Source: JADHUC01 sp964623055 (GTDB lineage: Bacteria; Planctomycetota; Planctomycetia; Pirellulales; Pirellulaceae). From it: a stretch of 64,000 bases of DNA. Shown piece by piece: positions 9,273 to 17,923 of this stretch; the stretch's first letter is position 1; the number at the start of each line of letters is the position of its first letter. A model generated the notes under the pieces. The model searched no databases and was not told where the DNA came from. It saw nothing but the letters and a program-made list of their open reading frames with translations. The stretch covers positions 62,001 to 126,000 of the forward strand of contig CAZURK010000001.1 in NCBI GenBank assembly GCA_964623055.1, read 5' to 3'. A program made the position numbers and the translations under genes.

Positions 9273-10593
9273 TACCGATCACCCGTGGCAATCGGTCGAA
9301 CTCGCCAAGTTATTCCGAATTGAGACCGGGGCTGTACTCCCGCCAACCATCCACGCGAAGACTTCTACCATTACAGCATCCCGGCTTGGGACGAATTGGG
9401 TGGTCCCACAGTGGAATTGGGTAAGGAAACTGGAAGCAACAAGTTCCTGCTTGACAAACCTGCGGTCCTAGTCTCCAAGCTGAATCCACGAAAAAACCGC
9501 GTTGCAGTTTTTGCTCCCCCCGAAAACGGCCAACGAGCGTGCGCGTCCACAGAGATCATGGCGTACGTACCAATACACGATGACGTTCGACTCGCATTTT
9601 ACGTTCATTACATGAGGTCAGACAGATTTCGGAAGAGGCTTAATGCGGTGGCGACCGGCACAACGAACAGCCACGTTCGAGTTCGACCGCCGGAAACGCT
9701 TCGCTGGATCGTGCCGTTTCCGGGACCCGGCGAGCAATTAGCCATTGCGCGAATACTTGACGCTATGGATGCGGCCATCAACCGCACGCGCGACGCGATC
9801 ACCAAAGCGACGGAAGCTCGGTGTGCGCTGCTCCAGCAACTGTTGTCGCGTGGAATCGGCGCAAACGGGAAACTTCGATCAAAGGACAAAATCCATCGTG
9901 CATTTCGCAAGACCGATGAGGTCGTAATCCCCCGTGATTGGAACCTAAGCACGGTTCGCGAAGAGTTCCACGTACAAACGGGATTCACTCTCAACGAGGA
10001 ACGCCGCCCGCGGTCGAATGCACGGCAATACCTCAGAGTTGCGAACGTCCAGCGCGATGATATCGACCTAACTGACATCGCTCAACTTGAAGCTACTGAC
10101 ATCGAAATGCGCTCTCGCACGTTACAACTCGACGACTTGCTTATTGTTGAAGGACATGCTGATAGTCGTCAGATCGGGCGTTGCGCCAGGGTGCCTAACG
10201 AAGCTGTCGGAATGACGTTTCAGAATCACCTTTATCGACTGCGTGCCCGCAAGATCTCCGCGGCGTTTGTGTGCCTTTGGCTAAATAGCGAATATGCTCG
10301 GCGCTACTGGCATGCACGATGTGCAACCAGTTCTGGGTTGAACACGATCAATCAACGTCAACTAAAGAGGCTCGATATTCCCGTTCCTGATCCACGAGAG
10401 CAGATTGCGATTCCTAACGTGATTCAATCACAGCGAAGGCACATTGAAAGCCTAGAAGACGTGCTACACCGTCAGGGAAAAGTAAAGCGGGGGTTTGATG
10501 CAAGACCTCCTAACCGGCAAGGTTCTCGTTAGGCGGTCATCCGATGACGCGATTGCAGATCGAATCGCAGTTCCTTCGGAGGTTCCGGCATGA
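9262..10593 (+). pseudogene. hsdS: Type I R-M specificity subunit (HsdS), frameshifted twice
   Basis: DNA-recognition subunit. Translation from the ATG at 9262 gives a typical start (MFPDTDHPWQSVELAKLF) but runs off frame near 9348-9350. The expected continuation (PREDFYHYSIPAWDEL) is in the next frame, as if one A was lost from ACCAATCCA. The second frame then reads cleanly through both target-recognition domains. Near 10494-10496 an extra T (GGGTTTGATG) shifts the frame again: the expected ending LMQDLLTGKV is in the third frame and ends with the TGA at 10591, which overlaps the hsdR ATG as ATGA. As read, the middle frame stops at 10532. Confidence 0.85.
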
Positions 10594-13500
10594 CCGAACT
10601 CGGCTACGTCGAACAACCCGTCCTTGAGTGGCTTTCAGGTGTCGGGCGGCCTGATCCCGACGATCGCGGCTTGGGCTGGACATACCGAGACGAAGAAGAG
10701 ATGTCGCAGTTCGATCGGCCGCTGGAAGATCCGCTGGTCGAAAAGCTGCTGATCCCGGCCATTGTCGCCATCAACGGCGACGTGAAGACCGAGCAGCAGG
10801 CTCGCATGGCGGTCGATGCGCTGCGACGGGTGATCAACGTTCCCGACAAGCTGACCGCCAACCGCGAGACGTTGGACCTGCTGCGCGATGGCGCAACGCT
10901 GGAGCTGGAACCGGGACAGCCGGCCAAGACGGTGCAGTTCATCGAATTCGCTCCCGACCGCCAACACCTGAATGACTTTACGGCCACGAACCAGTACCGC
11001 GTGCAGGGTGTCCGGGAGTGTCGCGACGATACGGTGCTACTGGTTAACGGTATTCCGTTGGTCGTTGCCGAATACAAGAGCTACATCACCAGCCGCAAGG
11101 ATTGGTGCGAGGCGGTGCGACAACTGCACCGTTACCAGCGTCAAGCGCCGCTGATGCTCGCCCCCAACGTCTTCTGTGTGGCGGCCGACGAATTCGAGTT
11201 CCGATTCGGTACGGTCCTGTTCCACGACGCCAGCGGGGACCAGATCAACCGGCATCTCGATTTGTGGGGGTCTTGGCTTAGCCTGTATCCCGATCGCAAA
11301 TGCTTTTGGACCGAGCCCGAGGCAGACGACCAGGAAGACGCGCTGCGGACCGCGGTTCACGGCCTGTTGCGGCTCAAGCCGTGCCACTTACTCGATTTCC
11401 TGCAGCATTTCGTGGTGTTCGAGACCAGGGAGGGCAAGACCACCAAGAAAGTCGCGCGGTATCAATAGTTCGAGTCGGTCAACGATTTGGTCGATCGGAC
11501 GGTGCCCCTGATTGGCCAGAAGGTCGATCCTCAGGATCGGACCGGTTTGATCTGGCACACCCAAGGCGCGGGCAAGTCGCTGACGATCATCTGTGCGGCC
11601 AGCAAGCTGCGGCGGCATCCCAAGCTGAACAACCCCACGGTCTTGATCGTCGTAGATCGCCGCGACCTGAAGATGCAAATCTCGGATGACTTCGACGCCT
11701 GCGACTACCCGAACGTGGAGAAAGTGACGGGCGTCACGGATCTGAAGCGAAGGCTTCGTGCCGAGTGGCGGGGGACGCTGATCACCACCATCCAGTGTTT
11801 TCAGAAAATGCAGGACGTGGCCCCCCGGCAGCGCGACAACATCATCAGCCTGATCGACGAATGCCACCGCAGCCAGAAGGGCAAAGGCAAGGAAAGTTTC
11901 GCGATGACCATGCGGGTCAAGTTGCCCAACGCCTTCCGGTACGGCTTCACGGGTACGCCGATCGACCGCACGATGATCAACACGCATCGCGATTTCGGAC
12001 CTCGCAAGGAAGGTGTGCAGGAGCGATACCTCAGCTACTACGGCATTAAGCGTGCAATCCGGGATCGGGCAACCATCGAAGTGCATTACCGCCGAGACCG
12101 CGTGCCGTTTCAGGTGGACGAGGAGGCGTTGAACGTGGGCTTCGAGAAGATGTGCGAGGAGATGGAACTCGATGACGAGGCCACGAAGGCCGAGGTTCAG
12201 CGGAAAGAAAGCCGTTGGAAGGGACTGGCCCGCGATCCGCGGCGGATCAAAATCGTGGTGGACAAATTGGTCAAGCACTTTTTGGCGTACGTCGATCCGT
12301 GCGGCCTGAAGGCGTTGTTGGTCGCCGTGGACCGCAAGGCGTGTTCCATGTACAAGGACGCGTTGGACGCGCGGCTCAAGGAACTGGGACATCCTCCGGA
12401 GTGGTCGGACGTCATCATCTCGGCCGGACAGAACGACCCGCCGGAACTGGACCGGTTCCACTATGACAGGAAGAAGACGGACGAGCTGATTGACTACTTC
12501 AGACTGACCGAAGCCGAGTGCGAGGCGTGGAACTGGGAGCGGTATGGCGGGGACTATTTCAAGCGCCGGCCGCCGCTGAAACTCCTGATCGTCTGCGATC
12601 GTTTGCTGACCGGATTCAACGCGCCAATTCTGCAGGTGATGTACCTGGACAAGCCGCTTCGGGATCACAACCTGCTGCAGGCCGTCGCCCGCACCAACCG
12701 ACGAATGCCCGAATTGCACAAACGGACTGGCATCGTGGTGGACTATTTCGGCGTCTTCCGCAATTTGGAGAAGGCGTTGAACTTCGACGAAAACGTCCGC
12801 GAGGAAGCACTGATCGACTGGCAGGCCCTCAAGGACCCGGTGCCGGCGGAGGTGGACCGGTGCATGCAACTGTTCGAAGGCATCACCATCGAAGACACGC
12901 GAGACTGCCTGCTGGCAGCATTGCGACGGCTGCGCGATCCCGATGCGGCGAGGAACTTCGAGCACAACTTCAAGAGCGTCGAGACGCTGTGGGAAGCGGT
13001 CTCGCCCGATCCGTGTCTTTATCCGCACCGGTTGACTTACACATGGTTGTGCGGGATCTACGTGGCTCACCGGCGTCGTCAGGCTGGCGAAAAGGTAACA
13101 CGCGAGGAACTTGCCGCCAAGACCCGGAAGTTGATCCAAGAGAACATCACGTTCATGTCCGTCGTCGAGTCATCGCCGGTCTACAAAATCGACGCCAATT
13201 ATCTGACGAAGCTGGAGGACCTGCCGACACCCGCCGACAAGGCTGCGATGCTGGAGGCCGCCCTGACTCGCGAGTTGGCCGAAGACAAGCCCGGCTTTGA
13301 ATACCGCAAACTCGGCGAACGACTGAAACAAATCAAGAAGGAACGCGACGCGAGCGATAAGGCTGCAGCCAAGCGATTGGGCGAGTATGAAGCGATCGCC
13401 GATCGGCTGAACCAACTCCGCGCCGAGCCGGAACGACTGGGTTTGCCTGACCCGATCGAATACGGTCTGTTTTGTGTGCTTCGAGAACACGCGGCGGCGC

Positions 13501-13733
13501 GCGAAGAAACCGTGTTGGTGACTGCGGCCAAGTCGATGATCGCCCACTTGCGGCGCAACGACTTGTTACACAGCGGTTGGAGCACGACGAAAGGCGGCCG
13601 AATGCGAGTTGGTCCATCGCTACTGGCCGAGTCGTGGAAACCGGAATACGTCCCGCTGGGATTCGACCAAGACGATCCCGATCCGCCCTTCGTCTCCGCC
13701 GCCGTGGAGGAACTCGCGAAGAATGACCGATGA
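10590..13733 (+). pseudogene. hsdR: Type I restriction endonuclease subunit (HsdR), amber-interrupted
   Basis: Motor and nuclease subunit. The first part (10590-11465, 292 aa) has the PD-(D/E)xK-type nuclease region, with DDTVLLVNGIPLVVAEYK near residues 145-165. A TAG at 11466-11468 follows VARYQ; relatives continue with a second Gln, so CAG to TAG is the likely change. The frame then stays open to 13733 and encodes the SF2 translocase: Walker A TQGAGKS, Walker B LIDECHRS, and conserved RFHYDRKKTDELI and VARTNRRM further on. The stop falls between nuclease and translocase domains. Restart at the TTG at 11487 would give a nuclease-free helicase, but no good ribosome site is visible. Confidence 0.88.
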
Positions 13734-13750
13734 GGACTTACATTTGACCG

Positions 13751-14512
13751 ATGTCCACCACCTTGACGAGTAAGAAACCGAAAACCAGAGACACCGTTGT
13801 GCTGGACGGCAGACGCGTCGAGTATTCGATCCGCGTTTCCGCCCAGTCCAAACGGGTCCGCGTCCGTGTTGGCCCGTCCGGCGTCGAGGTCATCTTACCG
13901 GCCCACCAGCGGCAAACTCGTGCGGCGGAATTCTTGCGAGAGAATGCGGCTTGGGTAGCCACCCAACTTGAACGCGTGGACGGTTTGAAGCGGGTCCGTA
14001 CGCGTCAGGCGTCACCGAATACGATGCTGTTGCGAGGCCGCGAGGTGGCTGTGATCATAGACGCGATGCCCTCCGGTCGTGGGACCAATCTCGTAGAAGA
14101 GTCGGGAGACCGGCTGCTAATCCGTCAAGGAACCAACGGCCGGACGCCGCCGCTGCGCACGTTCGAATACTGGCTACGCCGGCAGGCACGGCAAGACATC
14201 GAATGTTGTCTGAAACGCAGCCTTCTGCGAGTCGGCCGCAGGCCAGGCCGAGTGTACGTGATGGGGCAGCGCACGAAGTGGGGCAACTGTTCGTCGCTCG
14301 GGAACCTGTCGTTCAACTGGCGTCTGATAATGGCTCCACCCTTCGTACTGGAATATGTCGTCGTCCACGAAGCCATGCACTTGGCGATCCCGGATCACTC
14401 GCCGGAGTTCTGGTTAACGGTGCGCAGCCAGTGCCCTGCGACGGAAAGAGCTCGTGCGTGGCTTCGCCGACATGAGCACTTGCTTATGGAACCGCTAGAC
14501 AAGCTATTTTGA
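13751..14512 (+). CDS. YgjP/DUF45-type zinc metallopeptidase-like protein
   Basis: A 253-residue protein with the DUF45 (YgjP-like, SprT-related) layout: a basic N-terminal segment, a central KWGNCSS motif at 176-182, and HEAMH at 206-210 followed by a further His at about 216. Together these form a gluzincin-like zinc site. Genes of this family are common next to type I R-M operons. Here it lies 17 bp downstream of hsdR and is intact, unlike hsdM, hsdS and hsdR. Its substrate is unknown. The next genes face it on the other strand. Confidence 0.85.
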   Translation: MSTTLTSKKPKTRDTVVLDGRRVEYSIRVSAQSKRVRVRVGPSGVEVILPAHQRQTRAAEFLRENAAWVATQLERVDGLKRVRTRQASPNTMLLRGREVAVIIDAMPSGRGTNLVEESGDRLLIRQGTNGRTPPLRTFEYWLRRQARQDIECCLKRSLLRVGRRPGRVYVMGQRTKWGNCSSLGNLSFNWRLIMAPPFVLEYVVVHEAMHLAIPDHSPEFWLTVRSQCPATERARAWLRRHEHLLMEPLDKLF

Positions 14513-14565
14513 AGTGATCAGACGGTGAGACGGCCGGCCGGGATGCGATCAGAGTGCTGGAAGAA

Positions 14566-14913
14566 TCAACGGTAGTTGGCATCAATCCACTTGCGGATTT
14601 CTCCCTGGTTGCCTGTTTGAAGAACTGCCTTCAGGTCTCTCAGGCTTTGCACTCGTTGATACTCGTCTTCCGGCCCCTGCAAGACCTTGTCCAAGAAACC
14701 GACAGCGAGCTCCACGCCTGCCCTGAATCCGTTGAAACAGTCATCTTCCAGGCAGAAGTATTCGAAAATGCTAACAGCTACACGCCGTGGATCGTTCTGA
14801 TCGGTTTGACTGTCGAGGAAATCGCGAAGGCTGCCGCCGATCCCCCGGAAAACGCCACGGGGCTTGATGGCGTCCGCTGTGATCATGAACGCTGTTCTTA
14901 ACCGTTTATCCAT
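14566..14913 (-). CDS. Small unrecognised protein, candidate toxin of a Panacea-type pair
   Basis: A 115-residue protein when started at the ATG at 14913 (MDKRLRTAFMITADA). A longer frame from 14958 would overlap the upstream gene by 38 bp, so the shorter start, 8 bp after that gene's stop, is preferred. It contains a Cys/Phe-rich centre (EYFCLEDDCFNGF) and a mostly helical, charged C-terminus. I recognise no family. Its position directly downstream of a Panacea-domain-like gene makes a toxin role plausible, but nothing in the sequence shows a catalytic motif. It lies beside a broken R-M operon. Confidence 0.6.
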   Translation of the reverse strand: MDKRLRTAFMITADAIKPRGVFRGIGGSLRDFLDSQTDQNDPRRVAVSIFEYFCLEDDCFNGFRAGVELAVGFLDKVLQGPEDEYQRVQSLRDLKAVLQTGNQGEIRKWIDANYR

Positions 14914-14920
14914 CCGCGGG

Positions 14921-15463
14921 TCACTCGTTCCAGGCGGCTTCCAATTCCTTGCTGACACGCGACGCTCGCTCCATGGCGTTGTCGTAATCCTCGTCAGATA
15001 GCAGGTCCAAATAGATGCTTAACGGTTGTCCCTCTTCTACGTCGTTCCAGGACCTTGAGAATTCGTGAGTGATGTCGCTCAATTGCGCACCCGTTTTGTC
15101 GCTGACAAACTCGACGGCTTTTCGGATTGCCTTGACAGCGTCCTCGGGCAGTGGAGATTTCGATTGCCTCCCCGTCGCCCTGTAGAGCGTCGCGTTGTAT
15201 GGCCCAATTCTGGTTCCCTCTGTCTCGACAATGCCATCTTGGACGAGTTCGTCAATCAAAAGGGCGAAGCCGTCGATCCCAGGACCGTTGGGCATCTTCA
15301 CTATCGGCCACTCTGTGAGATAGCCGACGGTATCGCGAGCGTAGTAGAGGTGTGCAAAGTAGAACGCTTTGAACAACTTGACTTTGCCAGCCAATTCATC
15401 GCCAGGTGACTGGCGCACGATCTCGGCAACGACTTGTTTTGCCAGTTCCCTATCAGTGTGCAT
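14921..15463 (-). CDS. Panacea (DUF4065/SocA-like) domain protein, candidate antitoxin
   Basis: A 180-residue protein resembling the Panacea/DUF4065 domain. The features are KVKLFKAFYFAHLYY near residues 27-41, a PIVKMPNGPGI segment near 53-63 matching the family's 'GP' signature, and the late DITHEFSRSW near 133-142. Panacea proteins are known antitoxins that pair with very different toxins. It precedes the small unknown gene with the same orientation and a gap of 7 bp, which is the expected toxin-antitoxin arrangement. Alternative: a stand-alone phage-related SocA-like adaptor. The family call is made by eye. Confidence 0.65.
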   Translation of the reverse strand: MHTDRELAKQVVAEIVRQSPGDELAGKVKLFKAFYFAHLYYARDTVGYLTEWPIVKMPNGPGIDGFALLIDELVQDGIVETEGTRIGPYNATLYRATGRQSKSPLPEDAVKAIRKAVEFVSDKTGAQLSDITHEFSRSWNDVEEGQPLSIYLDLLSDEDYDNAMERASRVSKELEAAWNE

Positions 15464-15762
15464 GGCGTCCCTCCGCGGCGTTTGAACTCCGATAGCAATT
15501 ATATCGGCTATTCATAAGTGTACACACTGCCACGAGAAAGCAAGAACCTCAAATCCTCAGGAACGTGAACATCGCCCGAAATGCGTACACGTTGCGCGCT
15601 GGTTTCCTGGTGCCGCCGCAAGTCGTTCTGCTCTGACACGCTACTGCCTGGCACTGACCCAGAATCGGCTCGCGCGGTCCTCGCCCTTTGGGCCCCCCAT
15701 TTATATTGTTTCTGCTGCAATGGTTCCGACATCGCTCGCCTGCCTGAGAACGCGAAGCCTGA
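15464..15762. other. Intergenic stretch with no supported gene
   Basis: About 300 bp between the Panacea-like gene and the YbgA-like gene, both on the minus strand. A 74-codon minus-strand frame (15508-15732) is open but has no recognisable domain and no clear ribosome site. The promoter of the Panacea-like gene should lie at its left end. No clear hairpin terminator was seen. Confidence 0.5.
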
Positions 15763-16743
15763 TCAGACGTGATTGCGCAGCGACAGTTCCTTTGGATGCG
15801 GGTTCAGGTAGACCTGATCCTCCAGGTACGGGATGTGGAGGATACGCACATGGTGGCGGATCAGAGTCAGTGGCACAACCAGCGGGACTAGCCCCTGACG
15901 GTAGTCTTTGATATTGGCGAGCACCTCGTGGCGTGAGTCCGCGTCGACTTCCTTTTTGAAGAAACCGGCGATGTGCTGCAATACGTTGGTGTTCTTTCGC
16001 GGCGTGGCGATTCTTTTGAGCGCGGCCATGAAATCGGCTTCGTATCGCCGGCGCAGTTCGTTTCGCGGAATCGACTTTGCATCGGCGACCAGATGGCCCA
16101 GTTCCCGATAGGCCGTTGGCGAGTGGGCAAGCAGCACGAATTTGTAGGCTGTGTGAAATCGTACCAAATCGCCGATCTTCCATCGGCTTGCCCACAGACC
16201 TTGAAGCGCGTGGTAGGCAAACACGCGTTCGACCCAGTTCTCGCGTAGACGCGGGTTGCACAGCCGTCCTTCCTCTTCCACGGGCAGGTTGGGCAGTCGC
16301 TGCAGCAACGCCTCTGCAAAAAGACCTTGGCCGGTCTTCTTCGGCGGCCCTTTGGCTTGGTGTACCTTCACACGCTCCATGCCGCAACTTGGCGATCGGC
16401 TTTTGAAGATGAAGCCGCTGAGACTCTCCTTCGCCAATGCCGCCGCGCGCCGTCGAGCGAAGGATCGCATCCGGCGAGTCAGGTCGATGTTCGTCTCTGT
16501 GGTGAACAAGCGAATCTGCTGCTCGCTTTCCGCCTGAACCAGTTGGATCGTCTCACGCGGTACGCCGAGCCCCAATTCGGCCTCGGGACACACTGGAACC
16601 CACTCGAAATACTGCCCAAGTGTGTCTGTCAAATAGCGATCGTGTTTGTGCCCGCCGTCAAAGCGAACCTTGTTACCCAAGAGGCACGAAGAAATGCCAA
16701 TGCGAATCGACGGCGTCGCCGCATCTGCTGACGGATTATGCAT
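15763..16743 (-). CDS. YbgA-like protein with DUF523 and DUF1722 domains
   Basis: A 326-residue protein. The N-terminal DUF523 part starts IRIGISSCLLGNKVRFDGGHK and contains the second conserved cysteine motif SRSPSCGM near residue 120, both typical of the family. The C-terminal DUF1722 (YbgA) part has KFVLLAHSP, YRELG and the late HVRILHIPYLEDQVYLNPHP. Function is unproven; in enterobacteria the homologue sits beside DNA photolyase. The open frame extends to 16854, but ATG at 16743 begins right before the DUF523 domain, and the extension shows no conserved sequence. Confidence 0.85.
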   Translation of the reverse strand: MHNPSADAATPSIRIGISSCLLGNKVRFDGGHKHDRYLTDTLGQYFEWVPVCPEAELGLGVPRETIQLVQAESEQQIRLFTTETNIDLTRRMRSFARRRAAALAKESLSGFIFKSRSPSCGMERVKVHQAKGPPKKTGQGLFAEALLQRLPNLPVEEEGRLCNPRLRENWVERVFAYHALQGLWASRWKIGDLVRFHTAYKFVLLAHSPTAYRELGHLVADAKSIPRNELRRRYEADFMAALKRIATPRKNTNVLQHIAGFFKKEVDADSRHEVLANIKDYRQGLVPLVVPLTLIRHHVRILHIPYLEDQVYLNPHPKELSLRNHV

Positions 16744-16837
16744 GAAACCACCTGCGTGCGGGATAAGAACCTGTAACGTCCGTAATGCTCTGCTCGGACC
16801 GCCTACCAAAACCACCCAGCTTTCAAGCCCGAGCCGA

Positions 16838-16903
16838 GTAGGGCCGGTTCCCACCGGCCAGCGTTTGATCGATGTCCGACGGGCCGGTGGGAACCAGCCC
16901 TAC
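16838..16903. repeat. REP-like pair (GTAG hairpin ... hairpin CTAC)
   Basis: Left element: GTAG (16838-16841), stem GGCCGGT, loop TCCC, stem ACCGGCC (to 16859), a perfect 7-bp stem. Right element is inverted: GGCCGGT, loop GGGA, ACCAGCC with one mismatch, then CTAC (16900-16903). The two halves are inverted copies of each other, as in a bacterial interspersed mosaic element. It lies upstream of the PEP-hydrolase-family gene. Confidence 0.85.
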
Positions 16904-17038
16904 GCCTACTCGAGAAGATTGTACTCGAATCAGGCACCAAACTTCTTTGCGAATACCATACTTCCCCAGTCCTTCCGTGCGCGGCATACTGCGGGTCCAT
17001 ACAAGCCTGGAGCCCCACAACGAACAGGAGGAACCTCG

Positions 17039-17890
17039 ATGGCCCTATTCAAACGCGAAGACATCCTGGAGAGATTGCGAGCCAAAGTGGCCGCCGGAAA
17101 ACCCATTATCGGCGGCGGAGCTGGTACCGGTATTAGCGCGAAAATGGCCGAGGCCGGTGGCATCGATTTGCTGATCATCTACAACTCGGGCCGTTTCCGC
17201 ATGGGCGGGCGTGGTTCGATGTCCGGCTTGATGCCTTACGGCGACGCCAACGGTATTGTAATGGACATGGCTCGCGAGGTTATCCCAGTCGTGAAGCATA
17301 CGCCCGTGCTGGCTGGTGTCTGCGGCACCGACCCGTTTCGGGTCATGCAGTTGTTCCTGCGAGACGTGGACGCTGCGGGATTCTCCGGCGTGCAGAATTT
17401 CCCCACCGTGGGCCTGATGGACGGTAAATTCCGGCAGAATCTGGAAGAAACCGGAATGGGATTCGGACCGGAGGTCGATATGATCCGGACGGCTCACGAG
17501 ATGGGGCTGCTCACGACGCCCTATTGCTTCAATCCGGCCGAAGCGACCGCCATGGCCGAAGCCGGCTGCGACATTCTGATTCCCCACATGGGCCTGACGA
17601 CCAAAGGTTCAATCGGCGCGGAAACGGCATTGACGCTGGAGGAATCGGCCAAGCAGGTGCAGGACATGCACGACGCGGCCAAACGCGTGAATTCGGATAT
17701 CCTTGTACTTTGCCACGGCGGACCGATCGCCGAACCGGCCGACGCCCAATACATCCTGGACAACACGGAGGGCGTCGTCGGTTTTTACGGGGCCAGCAGC
17801 ATGGAGCGGTTGCCCGTGGAACCGGCCATTTCCGGCCGGGTACGCGAATTTACGGAAATGAAGTTCGCAAGGGATGATCGCCCGTCCTAG
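17039..17890 (+). CDS. Phosphoenolpyruvate hydrolase family protein
   Basis: A 283-residue TIM-barrel protein. The start MALFKREDILERLRAK, then IIGGGAGTGISAKMAEAGGI and LLIIYNSGRFRMGGRGSMSG, are strongly conserved in the family annotated as PEP hydrolase (predicted TIM-barrel enzyme, PF09370). The frame is open from 16646, but the ATG at 17039 follows CAGGAGGA (17026-17033) and begins the conserved domain. The substrate has not been shown from this sequence. It ends about 35 bp before the NtrC-type regulator and may be co-transcribed with it. Confidence 0.85.
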   Translation: MALFKREDILERLRAKVAAGKPIIGGGAGTGISAKMAEAGGIDLLIIYNSGRFRMGGRGSMSGLMPYGDANGIVMDMAREVIPVVKHTPVLAGVCGTDPFRVMQLFLRDVDAAGFSGVQNFPTVGLMDGKFRQNLEETGMGFGPEVDMIRTAHEMGLLTTPYCFNPAEATAMAEAGCDILIPHMGLTTKGSIGAETALTLEESAKQVQDMHDAAKRVNSDILVLCHGGPIAEPADAQYILDNTEGVVGFYGASSMERLPVEPAISGRVREFTEMKFARDDRPS

Positions 17891-17923
17891 CCCGCCGACG
17901 CTTTGTTTTGTATCATCGACAGT

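Noticed and set aside
11388..13139. 583-codon minus-strand frame over hsdR
   Set aside because: The plus-strand sequence encodes recognisable HsdR motifs (Walker A, DECH); the antisense translation is low-complexity and matches nothing.
7327..13733. Sequencing error as the cause of the R-M lesions
   Set aside because: Not excluded, but the lesions are restricted to this operon while some 50 kb of other coding sequence shows none, so decay is the simpler reading. Raw reads would decide.
15508..15732. 74-codon minus-strand frame as a small gene upstream of the Panacea-like gene
   Set aside because: No ribosome site, no known domain and no composition sign of coding.
16646..17038. 131-codon extension of the PEP-hydrolase-family protein
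   Set aside because: It includes a REP-like pair and antisense of the YbgA-like gene; AGGAGG before 17039 marks the true start.
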